This document shows positions 53,032 through 62,290 of a stretch of DNA of 64,000 nt, piece after piece. A program made the position numbers and the translations under genes. Source of the stretch: Cloacimonetes bacterium UBA5614 (lineage in GTDB: Bacteria; Cloacimonadota; Cloacimonadia; Cloacimonadales; Cloacimonadaceae); NCBI GenBank assembly GCA_002424605.1, contig DIKQ01000013.1, forward strand, positions 248,001-312,000, in the 5' to 3' direction. How positions within the stretch are numbered: the stretch's first letter is position 1; each line of letters begins with the position of its first letter. Under the pieces are notes generated by a model, which was not told where the DNA came from, did not search any database, and worked only from the letters and a program-made list of their open reading frames with translations.

Positions 53032-54061
53032 CACCGGCATTAGTTTTTTTGAAAAATATCTTACCCTCTGGGTTTTGCTGTGCATGGCGGCAGGAATCCT
53101 GATTGGACGCTATCTACCCGGCGTTCCGGCGTTTCTGGGCAGGTTTGAATATGCCCGGGTATCGATTCCCATTGCGATATTAATCTGGCTGATGATTTAC
53201 CCTATGATGATGAAGGTCGATTTTGCCAGCATCAAGAATGTCGGCAAGAACCCCAAGGGATTGTATGTCACGTGGGTCACAAACTGGCTGATAAAGCCCT
53301 TTAGCATGTACCTGATTGCCTGGTTCTTCTTCTTTGTGGTCTTCAAGGCACTGATACCTGCGGAATTGGCAAAAAGCTACCTGGCGGGAGCCATCCTGCT
53401 GGGTGCCGCACCCTGCACCGCCATGGTCTTTGTCTGGAGTCACCTGACGAAGGGAAATCCCGCCTACACTGTGGTTCAGGTTGCCACCAACGACCTCATT
53501 ATCCTGATTGCCTTCACCCCGATTGTCGCTTTACTGCTGGGGATTGGCGGCATCAAGGTTCCCTGGGATACGCTTTTGCTCTCGGTGGTTTTGTTTGTCG
53601 TGATTCCACTGGCAGGCGGAGCGCTCACCAGGCACAGCGTCATCAAGCACAAAGGCGAGGACTATTTCCTGAACAGCTTCATCCCGAAGTTCAACAACGT
53701 TACCATCGCAGGACTGCTGCTGACTTTGGTCATTATCTTCGCGTTCCAGGGAAAGGTGATTCTTGCCAATCCGTTACACATTCTGCTGATAGCAGTGCCT
53801 CTCACCATCCAGACTTTCCTGATATTTTTCATTGCCTACTTTGCCAGTCGCGGACTGAAGCTGGCGCACTGCATTGCCGCTCCTGCCGGGATGATTGGCG
53901 CTTCCAATTTCTTTGAATTGGCGGTGGCTGTGGCGATTTCTCTGTTCGGAACCTCTTCGCCTGTGGCAATGGCTACTGTGGTGGGCGTTTTAGTGGAAGT
54001 CCCCGTGATGCTTACTTTGGTCAAAATAGCTAACAGAACCCAGCATTGGTTCAAAGGATAA
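53012..54061 (+). CDS. acr3: ACR3-family arsenite efflux transporter
   Basis: 349 residues, ten membrane helices. Family blocks: IPIAILIWLMIYPMMMKVDF, LGAAPCTAMVFVWSHLTKGN (with the essential Cys) and a late IAAPAGMIGASNFFELAVA. Pumps As(III) out of the cell using the proton gradient. GGGAG lies before the ATG inside the previous gene, and arsC follows 4 bp downstream. Confidence 0.95.
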   Translation: MQLKPINTGISFFEKYLTLWVLLCMAAGILIGRYLPGVPAFLGRFEYARVSIPIAILIWLMIYPMMMKVDFASIKNVGKNPKGLYVTWVTNWLIKPFSMYLIAWFFFFVVFKALIPAELAKSYLAGAILLGAAPCTAMVFVWSHLTKGNPAYTVVQVATNDLIILIAFTPIVALLLGIGGIKVPWDTLLLSVVLFVVIPLAGGALTRHSVIKHKGEDYFLNSFIPKFNNVTIAGLLLTLVIIFAFQGKVILANPLHILLIAVPLTIQTFLIFFIAYFASRGLKLAHCIAAPAGMIGASNFFELAVAVAISLFGTSSPVAMATVVGVLVEVPVMLTLVKIANRTQHWFKG

Positions 54062-54065
54062 ACAT

Positions 54066-54485
54066 ATGATAAAGAAAGTACTTATACTCTGCACAGGTAA
54101 TTCCTGCCGCAGCATTATGGCGGAAGGACTGGTCAATCACTATCTGGGAGAAAAATGGAAGGCTTTTTCCGCCGGAGTTTCGCCTTCGCAGGTGAATCCG
54201 ATTGCTATCAAAGTCATTCAGGAACTGGGCATAGACACCTCGGAATTCAGGTCAAAGTCGGTCGCTGAATTCCTATCGCGTGACGACCTCGACCTTGTAA
54301 TCACCGTCTGCGACAACGCCAGGGAGACCTGTCCCATTTTTCTGAAGCCTGTCCAGCAGGTGCATATCGGCATTGAAGACCCCGTTTCCTACACCGATGC
54401 CGATGAGGAGATTGCCCTCGCCAAGTTCAGAGCTGTGCGTGACAGCATTATAGACAAGATTCTGGGCTATCTGAACAAGCTCTAA
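54066..54485 (+). CDS. arsC: Thioredoxin-coupled arsenate reductase
   Basis: 139 residues, low-molecular-weight phosphatase fold. P-loop C9TGNSCRS and the redox triad C9, C82, C89 (VCDNARETCP) are complete, as in the thioredoxin-dependent ArsC of Staphylococcus. Converts As(V) to As(III) for the pump. The operon supplies thioredoxin-like partners. Last gene of the operon; 8 bp from a convergent gene. Confidence 0.94.
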   Translation: MIKKVLILCTGNSCRSIMAEGLVNHYLGEKWKAFSAGVSPSQVNPIAIKVIQELGIDTSEFRSKSVAEFLSRDDLDLVITVCDNARETCPIFLKPVQQVHIGIEDPVSYTDADEEIALAKFRAVRDSIIDKILGYLNKL

Positions 54486-54493
54486 ACCCCGCC

Positions 54494-54937
54494 TCAAAGC
54501 TCCGCAATAAGGATTTCATACCCGTTTACGGGTGGCAGCAAGCCGTCTTCTATGGCGGCTTTCACTGTTTTACAGGGCAGGTTTTGCAGGGTTATCTGTT
54601 CCCGCGTGATTGTCCGTAAATCCACTGTGGAAGGGTATTTCGCCTGCATTGCCCACATCATTTTGATGTAAAGGTTGTACCAGGACACAATCAGCAGATT
54701 CTCATCCTCGTCGCGCCGTTTGCTTGTATAGATGGCAAAGTTTCTTTTATAGGGGGCAGAGGGCTGCAAAGCCTTCAGGTTGCGTGCCACGTCCCTGTAG
54801 GTATCGTTCATTTCCTGATGGGGCATTGTGGGCTGTCTGCGCATCAAAGTCGCTTTCAGGCGCGGGTGATAATAAAATATAGTGCCGTCCCGGCTGCCCG
54901 AAAGTCCCCTAATGCCATACTCCATCTTTGCTCTCAT
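54494..54937 (-). CDS. Conserved hypothetical protein
   Basis: 147 residues. GAGGAGG lies 8 bp before the ATG. The N-terminus GIRGLSGSRDGTIFYYHPRL and the MMWAMQAKYP segment recall a family of uncharacterised proteins that I associate with FCB-group genomes. No motif suggests a function. It converges with arsC with almost no gap. Confidence 0.65.
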   Translation of the reverse strand: MRAKMEYGIRGLSGSRDGTIFYYHPRLKATLMRRQPTMPHQEMNDTYRDVARNLKALQPSAPYKRNFAIYTSKRRDEDENLLIVSWYNLYIKMMWAMQAKYPSTVDLRTITREQITLQNLPCKTVKAAIEDGLLPPVNGYEILIAEL

Positions 54938-55006
54938 AATCTGTTTCCTCCTCTTTTCTGCTTTCTGCTCCCATATTTATCGCCTTCTTCACATTGTCAA
55001 TCAAAA

Positions 55007-55083
55007 ATGTATCAATCGTATATCAAGCGTATATAAATATATGAGTGATAAACGGTAGATACAGGAATGATACAAAGCGTGAA
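55007..55083. repeat. 11-bp-phased direct and inverted array
   Basis: TATCAA at 55010 and 55021 and TATAAA at 55032 are exactly 11 bp apart; then GATA at 55047, 55058 and 55069, also 11 bp apart, gives three inverted half-units. Between genes at 54937 and 55168; nothing else was seen in that gap. Confidence 0.75.
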
Positions 55084-55167
55084 ATAAGGGAGCAGCATGA
55101 AAGTAATGCTTGACTAACAGGGAGGAAGCAAGCATCTTGCATTGGTTATGAAAAAAGGTAAGGTATT

Positions 55168-57156
55168 ATGAAGAAAATCCTTATAGCTTCGCTTTTCGTG
55201 CTGTCCATCCTGACAATTTCCGCTCTGCAACTGAATCCTGATGGCAGCCTGAGGGTCAACGGCATTGACTTTGACCTCAATCTGGAGTTCAATTACCGCA
55301 CTAACCTGAGTTTTTGCCAGACCCTGCAATTTGTCAAAACGGCGGAGGTGCTGGCAGACAGCGTGGTTATAAGGTATGAAAATGCGGCATTGGATGTGAG
55401 GGTCAGCTTTGTTCCGCAGTGGAATTATCTGGCAAAAAGCTGGCTGATGAAGGTGCGGGCGGATTATAAGCAGAACTTCCTGGTCAGGGATTTGGTGCTG
55501 AATATGGTTTACCTGACAGAGCAAAGCCCCCTTTTCCTGCGCGGTCCGCAAGCCATATACAGCGGTAATGCGTCCGATAACACCAATCTCTATCCCTTCA
55601 CGGAGAAATTTCTGGAAGTGAAATCGGGAGCAAGCTCTTTCTGGATAGTAGGTTCCGGTTACAGGGGCACTGAAGGTGCGGAATGCATCTACAACAATTC
55701 CATCCGGCTATATGACCATACGGTGCATTTTGCAGCGTTGCACAGCCTGACTGATGTGTATGAAAGAGTGATAGATACCATGCCCAGGCAGTCGGGAGAT
55801 ACCGACTGGTGGTCTGTATTGCTGTTTGAGGAGAAGCCCTATCTGCTGCGTATCAACCGTTGGCCAGGCGTGAAGCAGGCAGCTCTCGCCATTTCTAACG
55901 ATGCGGACGGAGAAACCTATGCAAAATTGAAAGCCGTGTATTTTGGCAGCAGTAACCCCGCCAGCCCGGATTATCTCACAAAAGGACTGATTGCCAATAA
56001 TATCAAAGTGTCAAATACCGTGTTTGGCATAAACAAATATTACCTGGGCGAAGTCTGGCATTCCATCCGCAATGCGGGCAGCAGCATAGGTTATCATACC
56101 TATTCGGGATTTGCTGATTCGACCCATGCCACCAGCCATAACTTGCTGAATGAAATGACGGAATATAATATCCGGCTCTGGATAGACCATGATTGGTCTG
56201 CTAATCCGGAGGATTTTAACATGTATGGCGGTATGGCAGACTCGCCTTTTTACATTCTGGATATCATCAATCAGTCAGGAGTAGATTATGCCTGGTGCGG
56301 AAGTACGCCACCCACTAATCCGTTCAATGTTTTTACAGAACCCTGGAGACTTCCTCATAAGCTCCATTTCTTCGGGGCTTTGACCAGGCCAGTATGGTTC
56401 TTTGGCAGAACCAGGATGGAAGCCTGGGAGTACATACATGACTTATACACAGTAGATTTCAAGCATAATATGACACCGGAAAACCTGGACAGGTTGATTG
56501 CGGAAGGAGGCCTGTGCATAGCATATACGCATTTCGGCTTTATTCCCAAGGTCAGCAGACTGAGCTTTTACGAGGTTATCAGTAATGGAGAACACGTTAT
56601 CAGGCCGGAATTCAATGACGTTTTGGTCATGCTGGACGACTATCAGAACAATCGTGGGCTGTGGATTGAGACGGTGGAAAACATCTTTGACAGGATGTTT
56701 GCCATTGAAGGGATCAGGGTCGTGGGAGTGGAAGAGACATCAACTCCGGGACTGGTCAGGATGACGCTGGTGAATGCATCGGAACTTGATGTGGAGGATG
56801 TCTCAATCAGTTACGGTTCATACAGGTTTTCCATACCGTTTTTCGCAGCCAACAGCACTGAATCATTGCTGCTGAACGGCAATAACATCCCGGAACCGGA
56901 CGAAATTCTGCTGCCTTTTCTGGCAAAGTTTGCAAATGGCAGTATCAACATCAGAAGCAGGGAATATATGGTCATCCCTCCGGTCAAAGTAAGCATCTAT
57001 AATATCAAGGGTCAATTGGTCCGCACCCATCAGACCGACAGGGAAGAGAGCAGCCTGAGCATACCGTTTACCGGCAAGTCTTCAGGGGTTTACTTTGCGC
57101 GTATTCAGGCGGAAGGTTACAGGACTCAGACGGCAAAATTCTTTGTTGTAAAATAA
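55168..57156 (+). CDS. Secreted polysaccharide-deacetylase-like protein with T9SS-type tail
   Basis: 662 residues with a signal peptide (about 1-19). A beta-rich N-terminal region is followed at about 235-480 by what looks like a NodB-type deacetylase fold: ALAISNDADGETYAKLK, IGYHTYSGFADSTHATS (H-x-x-x-H-like) and WIDHDW. The last 75 residues (VKVSIYNIKGQLVRT, SSGVYFARIQAEGYRTQTAK) are a FlgD-like/type IX sorting domain. The catalytic assignment is tentative. AAGGT precedes the ATG. Confidence 0.65.
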   Translation: MKKILIASLFVLSILTISALQLNPDGSLRVNGIDFDLNLEFNYRTNLSFCQTLQFVKTAEVLADSVVIRYENAALDVRVSFVPQWNYLAKSWLMKVRADYKQNFLVRDLVLNMVYLTEQSPLFLRGPQAIYSGNASDNTNLYPFTEKFLEVKSGASSFWIVGSGYRGTEGAECIYNNSIRLYDHTVHFAALHSLTDVYERVIDTMPRQSGDTDWWSVLLFEEKPYLLRINRWPGVKQAALAISNDADGETYAKLKAVYFGSSNPASPDYLTKGLIANNIKVSNTVFGINKYYLGEVWHSIRNAGSSIGYHTYSGFADSTHATSHNLLNEMTEYNIRLWIDHDWSANPEDFNMYGGMADSPFYILDIINQSGVDYAWCGSTPPTNPFNVFTEPWRLPHKLHFFGALTRPVWFFGRTRMEAWEYIHDLYTVDFKHNMTPENLDRLIAEGGLCIAYTHFGFIPKVSRLSFYEVISNGEHVIRPEFNDVLVMLDDYQNNRGLWIETVENIFDRMFAIEGIRVVGVEETSTPGLVRMTLVNASELDVEDVSISYGSYRFSIPFFAANSTESLLLNGNNIPEPDEILLPFLAKFANGSINIRSREYMVIPPVKVSIYNIKGQLVRTHQTDREESSLSIPFTGKSSGVYFARIQAEGYRTQTAKFFVVK

Positions 57157-57232
57157 TATATTCATTGACTTGATATCCCTTTTTGGTTATCTTTGTAATC
57201 AGATAGAATAATCCCTGCAAGAGGATAAAAAT

Positions 57233-57988
57233 ATGAAACCACCCTTTATGCTTAACAGACTTATCGCCATCGAACACCAATATGCCAGAAGATTTACCAA
57301 TATGATGCAGAAACCCTATGGATACCTGTATTGGAACGAGGCAAACAAGGATTCCTACCCCTGCAACCACGCCATTATTACAGATTTTATCGGTGTGGAA
57401 TCATCCCTGAAAGATATCAGCTTTTTCTACAAACAGAAAGACATCACGCCACGCTTGTTCCCTGCCCTGAAGAAAGACGAACTGGTGGAACTGACCCCGC
57501 ACCTGAATAACCATAGCTTTGAAGTGGAAGTCCTGCAGCACGAATATTACCTTTGGGAAAACGAATCAAAGATAGAACCGGCAGGCGGTATCTACTTTGA
57601 CCGGTTGGTTCAGATTAAGGATGACATCAAAGAACTCATCCATGCGGAAGGTTACGGGGAATGGGCAATCAAGTATCTGGAACGTCATATCAAAAGCCCG
57701 GGCTATCACCTGATAGGCGGTTTCGTGGAAGACCAACTGGTGACGATGGGTTCCATCAGCACCTTTGAAGGGTATTCGCGGATAGACGATGTCTTTACCT
57801 TTAAGTTTTACAGGGGAAAGGGCTATTCCGGAACCCTGCTGAACTACCTCATCAAATACAACAAGGAAACCACCGACAACCATCTCTACCTGTATTCACA
57901 CTATCAGGCAGCAGCTCCCATGTACCAGAAAGCTGGGTTCGTCAAGATACCGGAACTCCAGACCTGGCGAGCCACAAAGAAGGTATAA
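57233..57988 (+). CDS. GNAT-family N-acetyltransferase
   Basis: 251 residues. The acetyl-CoA fold is in the C-terminal half: YHLIGGFVEDQLVTMGSIST, DVFTFKFYRGKGYSGTLLNY (the R/Q-x-x-G-x-G/A motif) and LYSHYQAAAPMYQKAGF. The N-terminal half is unassigned. GAGGA precedes the ATG. The substrate is unknown. It ends in a strong terminator. Confidence 0.85.
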   Translation: MKPPFMLNRLIAIEHQYARRFTNMMQKPYGYLYWNEANKDSYPCNHAIITDFIGVESSLKDISFFYKQKDITPRLFPALKKDELVELTPHLNNHSFEVEVLQHEYYLWENESKIEPAGGIYFDRLVQIKDDIKELIHAEGYGEWAIKYLERHIKSPGYHLIGGFVEDQLVTMGSISTFEGYSRIDDVFTFKFYRGKGYSGTLLNYLIKYNKETTDNHLYLYSHYQAAAPMYQKAGFVKIPELQTWRATKKV

Positions 57989-58000
57989 TCCAGGATATAA

Positions 58001-58028
58001 AAAAACGCAGGCCAAAACCTGCGTTTTT
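58001..58028. terminator. Bidirectional rho-independent terminator
   Basis: AAAAACGCAGG and CCTGCGTTTTT form an 11-bp perfect stem with a 6-nt loop, between convergent genes. Confidence 0.93.
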
Positions 58029-58044
58029 CTTTATTTGGTTGTGA

Positions 58045-59361
58045 TTACTTAAGCTTCAGGGTTCTGAGGGTTCCCGTTTGTCCGTTGACGGAAGCGCGGA
58101 TATAGTAAATCCCTGACGAAACAGGGCGGTTTTCGGTGTCCCTGCCATCCCATACAAGCGCAGTATTGGTCTTAGCTTCGAGCTGTTTCACCAGTTGTCC
58201 TTTGGTGTTGAAAACAGATACTTTCACGGGTTGGGTCAGCTTGTCTGCCACCCAGACCGTCAAATCCGAGCCAAAAGGATTGGGGCTTGCCTTGATGCTG
58301 AGACGATTAAGCGGTGGAACGCTGTCGTCATCATTATGGTTTGCCTGTCCCCAAGAGCAGGTGAGGCGGGTTTCAGGCTCCCACATGTCAAACTGCCAGG
58401 AAGACTCAAGCTTTTGGTAGAGATTTCCGTTGGCATCGTATGTATAGTTTATCAGGAAGCCATCCGTCCAGGCATCCGAGAACCAGTTCTGCCCCAATAT
58501 CTGAGTCAGCACATCGTCATTATTGTATGTGTAGAGCGTCCGCTCCTGTTCCCAGCCGGCACCGTTCCACCATTCATGGACTTCCTGGCTGAGCATGCCC
58601 AGGAAATTAGTGTTATTGGTCAGGTCTGTGATATCCTGCAGCGGGATATAGTGCGCCACATTGCTGACAAAGATGTCCCCGGTGGTGGTATCGTGGGGAT
58701 GATATGTGTATTGCGTCTGGTCGGACAGACCCCAGTTCAGCGAATCAACAGAAGCATATCTCATCTCCTGGGTAATCCTGCCCTGGGTGTCCCAGGTGAA
58801 ATTCTGCCTGTACCAGATTTCCTGTTCTTCCCCTTCTGCCTGATAATTGTAAACAACAAAGTCTGTGTTGGAGTTGTAGACAATCTGGATTCGGAATCCT
58901 GTTATCCACTCATTCAGGTCGCCATCGTAAAACTCATACAGTCCGTGGGTGAGGCGGTTTTGGTTATCATACCAGTATCTGCCTTTGACAAAAGGAAACA
59001 GCATGCCCATGAAGTTCAGGGTCTGATTCAGTTCGATGACATATTCGTTGGTATTGTCCCATGTGATGCTCTGGATAAAGAGGGGTACCCAATCCTCAGT
59101 TTCAAAATCCCAATAGCTGTATTTGAGGGTATCAAGGCGGGTAGGGTGGTCCTGGCTGTATATATAAAAATACCTGCCGCTGTCCTCCCAATCCATTCCT
59201 GTGTAAAATTCTTCCTGGACTTCGTTCAGCCGCCAGGTGCGTTCAAGATACTTCATCCCGTTGATGGGCGGCATGTTAGGTGGCGTAAAGCCCTTGAATA
59301 AACTGCCAGCCAGCAGCACCGGTACTAATATCAGTATTGTCAGTATTAGGTAATTTCTCAT
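58045..59361 (-). CDS. Secreted protein with YD-like repeats and T9SS/FlgD tail, paralogue 1
   Basis: 438 residues with a signal peptide (about 1-20). The middle carries aromatic-rich beta repeats of the form YDNQNRLTHGLYEFYDG and YDANGNLYQKLESSW, similar to bacterial YD/RHS repeats. The C-terminal 80 residues (SIKASPNPFGSDLTVW through VSSGIYYIRASVNGQ) form the FlgD-like sorting domain. The role is unknown; cell-surface or carbohydrate-binding is likely. Paralogue of the gene at 59480. Confidence 0.75.
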   Translation of the reverse strand: MRNYLILTILILVPVLLAGSLFKGFTPPNMPPINGMKYLERTWRLNEVQEEFYTGMDWEDSGRYFYIYSQDHPTRLDTLKYSYWDFETEDWVPLFIQSITWDNTNEYVIELNQTLNFMGMLFPFVKGRYWYDNQNRLTHGLYEFYDGDLNEWITGFRIQIVYNSNTDFVVYNYQAEGEEQEIWYRQNFTWDTQGRITQEMRYASVDSLNWGLSDQTQYTYHPHDTTTGDIFVSNVAHYIPLQDITDLTNNTNFLGMLSQEVHEWWNGAGWEQERTLYTYNNDDVLTQILGQNWFSDAWTDGFLINYTYDANGNLYQKLESSWQFDMWEPETRLTCSWGQANHNDDDSVPPLNRLSIKASPNPFGSDLTVWVADKLTQPVKVSVFNTKGQLVKQLEAKTNTALVWDGRDTENRPVSSGIYYIRASVNGQTGTLRTLKLK

Positions 59362-59433
59362 TTACAAACCTCCCTGAGAAGATATTTGTAGACTAATATC
59401 CGCAAGTGCTAAGGTATTGTCAATCAAAAAAAA

Positions 59434-59454
59434 CGCAGACAAGAAATGCCTGCG
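59434..59454 (-). terminator. Rho-independent terminator of paralogue 2
   Basis: CGCAG and CTGCG arms with further CA/TG pairing; on the minus strand an eight-base T-run follows directly. It lies 26 bp past the stop at 59480. Confidence 0.7.
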
Positions 59455-59479
59455 CTATTTATGATGCTAAAGAAGCAAT

Positions 59480-60805
59480 CTATTTGATTTTCAATACTTT
59501 CCCGGAACTGCTGACACCATCGCTGAACAAACGCAGGAAATAGACCCCGTTGGCAGTGGCTAAACCCTTGTCATCCCTGCCATCCCAGGCAAGCTCGGAA
59601 TTCAGGTTAGTATTCAGGGTTCGGATCAGCTGTCCTTTGACATTGTAAACTGAGACAACGGCAGGTGCGGACTTGCTGCCTTCGGTCCTGATGGAAAGTT
59701 CATCCGCAAAGGGATTGGGGGAGGTGTGCAGCCTGATTCCGGTAATTACAGGGATGGTATTGTCCTCTGCGGAGGTGTATTCATTCCAGGTGAAGGTATA
59801 ACGCCAGACGGGATACCAGCTGGAACCGCCCCATTCATATTCCACCTGCTGGCTCAGGTTACCACTGGTAAGGTATGTGAACAGATGGTTTTTGTAGTTC
59901 ATCCAGTCATCCTCTCCCCACATTTGTATCTGGAAAGTGAGCAGCTGATTCAGGGGATTGTAGCTGTAGAGATGATTCCTGATAAGGTTCCAGGACACTC
60001 CGTTCCAATATTCAGTCATGTAGGAACTTAGTATGCCATTGTACACATAGGGCGATTCATAGAGTCCGAAAGTCAGCGCTTGATAAGGATGCATTTGGGC
60101 AATGTATTCCAGGGTGGAGGCATAGTCGGTGGTGTCGTTTGCATGGTATTGCAGATGGGTTCTGAGGTATTCACCCCAGGATAGTGAGTCGGAACTTGTG
60201 TAGCGGTTGATATCGACATTCCTGCCCTGTGTGTCAAAGCTATAATCACTACGCTCGTAAAATGAGGTTTCAAACTCCGGGTAGTGTTCAGCCCGGACTA
60301 TCTGCAGTCCCTGATTTCCGGGATAAAGGTAATAGTATCGCGAGCGCTCATACAATACCATATCATTAAGGTCAAATTCGTTATAGGCATATCCGCTCAG
60401 GCGGTTCTGATTGTCAAAAGTGAAATTGAAGAAGTCCACCGGAATCATGGTCTGGTCATCGTTCTGAGAGCGGATGACACTCACGATGCGGTTTCCGGCT
60501 GTGTTTAACGTATAAGTATAAATCGCTCCCGTTATCCAGAGAGAGCTGCCTTCGTCCCAATACCTGATATAAATGCTATCGGGCAGTGCCGGATTTACGT
60601 TATTGTAGGTATAGACGAACTTTGCCTGCTGACTGTAGGAACCATCCACATTCTCTTCCCTCAGAATCTCAGTTGTGCGCCAGGCGCGTCCGTTATTATC
60701 GCGCAGATTCATCATTGGGCTTACGGGTATCTGTAATTGTGCCCAATCCGTTGCGCAGAGCAGGATTGGCAGTATGATAAGCAAGAGTGAAAGCCACTTT
60801 TTCAT
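59480..60805 (-). CDS. Secreted protein with YD-like repeats and T9SS/FlgD tail, paralogue 2
   Basis: 441 residues from the ATG at 60805, which follows GGGAGG; an upstream start at 60862 is rejected. Signal peptide about 1-20 (LSLLLIILPILLCA). Repeat units such as FDTQGRNVDINRYTSSD and YNPLNQLLTFQIQMWGED match paralogue 1, and the tail starts LHTSPNPFADELSI. Separate transcript, since a terminator stands between the two paralogues. Confidence 0.78.
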   Translation of the reverse strand: MKKWLSLLLIILPILLCATDWAQLQIPVSPMMNLRDNNGRAWRTTEILREENVDGSYSQQAKFVYTYNNVNPALPDSIYIRYWDEGSSLWITGAIYTYTLNTAGNRIVSVIRSQNDDQTMIPVDFFNFTFDNQNRLSGYAYNEFDLNDMVLYERSRYYYLYPGNQGLQIVRAEHYPEFETSFYERSDYSFDTQGRNVDINRYTSSDSLSWGEYLRTHLQYHANDTTDYASTLEYIAQMHPYQALTFGLYESPYVYNGILSSYMTEYWNGVSWNLIRNHLYSYNPLNQLLTFQIQMWGEDDWMNYKNHLFTYLTSGNLSQQVEYEWGGSSWYPVWRYTFTWNEYTSAEDNTIPVITGIRLHTSPNPFADELSIRTEGSKSAPAVVSVYNVKGQLIRTLNTNLNSELAWDGRDDKGLATANGVYFLRLFSDGVSSSGKVLKIK

Positions 60806-60943
60806 CAGAACATTTCCTCCCGTGATTTCTTTAATAATTGTAGTAAATTGACTTCCGCACAAATTGTCAACATAAATGTCAATGTGTCAACAGATGCATG
60901 TATCCGGCATTATTCTTATCGTGTCAAAGCTTACTGCCTGCTT

Positions 60944-61008
60944 AGATGTCCCGAAGATGCCGCGGAGATGACCGGGTTTTCTTCGGGAGGCTTCGGGACA
61001 TCTCCGCG
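60944..61008. repeat. 11-bp-phased repeat with alternative hairpins
   Basis: AGATG occurs at 60944, 60955 and 60966, exactly 11 bp apart. The arm AGATGTCCCGAAG (60944-60956) pairs perfectly with 60991-61003, while CGCGGAGATG (60961-60970) pairs perfectly with 60999-61008, so the two hairpins exclude each other. CTTCGGGA is also repeated at 60981 and 60991. Lies between tgt and the gene at 60805; nothing else was seen there. Confidence 0.88.
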
Positions 61009-61065
61009 ACAACTCATAGAGGAAGATGCGGGGGAGGGATGGGATAAATGTCCGGAGAGGCTTTG

Positions 61066-62178
61066 CTACTCTACGATTCGGTCCAGGATGGGAAGCTGCT
61101 CCGCCAGGAAAGCTTCAAAGCGGTCATCCAGGATTGCCTGGCGCGCCATCTGCATCAGTTCCTGGTAAAAATAGAGGCTGTGAATGGTGGTAAGGCGCAT
61201 TCCGAGGATTTCGTTCATGGTGATAAGGTGGCGGATGTAAGCGCGGGAAAAGTGCCGGCAGGTGTAGCATCCGCAGAGGGGGTCGATGGGTGTGAAGTCC
61301 TCCTTATAACGGGCTGCCTTGATAATCATCTTGCCGTAGCGGGTGAAGATGCTGCCTTTGCGGGCGTTGCGGGTGGGCATCACGCAGTCAAACATATCCA
61401 CGCCGTTGGCGACGTTGTTCAGCAGGTCGGTGGGAGTGCCGACGCCCATCAGGTAACGGGGCTTGTCCACGGGTAAAATCGGGTTCAGGAAAGCGGTCAG
61501 ACGGAACATATCCACCTTGGGTTCGCCCACTGCCAGTCCGCCGATGCTGTAGCCGTCAAAGTCCATTTCCATCAGCTTCAGGGCGCTTTTTTCCCGCAAA
61601 TCCTCATAAACACCGCCCTGCACGATGCCGAATAATGCCTGCTTTTGGGTGTTGGTAAAGGCTTCCTTGCCTCGGGCTGCCCAGTTTAAGGTGATTTTCA
61701 GACTTTTTTCCACATATTCGCGGGTAGCTGGATAGGGCGGACATTCGTCAAAGCTCATGATGATGTCGGCTCCGAGCGCTTCCTGTATCTCAATTACTTT
61801 TTCAGGAGTAAACAAATGATAGGAGCCGTCTATGTGGGACTGGAACTTTACGCCTTCCTTGGTAATCTTGCGGAGCTTTGCCAGGCTCATCACCTGGAAG
61901 CCGCCGCTGTCGGTCAGCATGGGTTTTTCCCAGGAAATGAACTTGTGCAGTCCGCCGGCGTCACGGATAAGCTCGTGCCCGGGTCTCAGGTAAAGGTGAT
62001 AGGTGTTTCCCAGGATAATCTGGGCGTGGCCTTCTTCCAGTTCGTGCGGTGACATGGCTTTGACTGAGCCGACCGTGCCCACGGGCATGAAAACCGGGGT
62101 CTTTATCTCGCCGTGAGGGGTCTTGATGATTCCGGCGCGCGCATTGCCTGACTTTGCCTTGAGTGTGTAACTGAACAT
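61066..62178 (-). CDS. tgt: tRNA-guanine transglycosylase (queuosine pathway)
   Basis: 370 residues from the ATG at 62178 (MFSYTLKAKSGNARAG), matching the family N-terminus; an open frame reaching 62379 overlaps the divergent gene and is rejected. Catalytic D90 (TDSGGFQ) and nucleophile D264 (FDCVMPTRNARKG); zinc ligands C302, C304, C307 and H333. Exchanges guanine for a queuosine precursor at the wobble position of GUN-anticodon tRNAs. Diverges from the next gene across 112 bp. Confidence 0.97.
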   Translation of the reverse strand: MFSYTLKAKSGNARAGIIKTPHGEIKTPVFMPVGTVGSVKAMSPHELEEGHAQIILGNTYHLYLRPGHELIRDAGGLHKFISWEKPMLTDSGGFQVMSLAKLRKITKEGVKFQSHIDGSYHLFTPEKVIEIQEALGADIIMSFDECPPYPATREYVEKSLKITLNWAARGKEAFTNTQKQALFGIVQGGVYEDLREKSALKLMEMDFDGYSIGGLAVGEPKVDMFRLTAFLNPILPVDKPRYLMGVGTPTDLLNNVANGVDMFDCVMPTRNARKGSIFTRYGKMIIKAARYKEDFTPIDPLCGCYTCRHFSRAYIRHLITMNEILGMRLTTIHSLYFYQELMQMARQAILDDRFEAFLAEQLPILDRIVE

Positions 62179-62290
62179 TGCTCCCACTTCTGTGCTGATT
62201 TTGAGTGTGCACCCAAAGAATACAGAAATTGAAAGAGGGAAACTTGGCAAGGAAATTACTTCTTGACAGGGAATTAATTGTGCATAAATA

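Noticed and set aside
49578..54485. Arsenic operon as transposon cargo
   Set aside because: It lies outside the right target duplication and end repeats, and its base composition matches the host flank.
58195..59301. 368-codon open frame opposite the secreted protein gene
   Set aside because: The minus-strand gene has a signal peptide and a recognised C-terminal domain; the antisense frame has neither.
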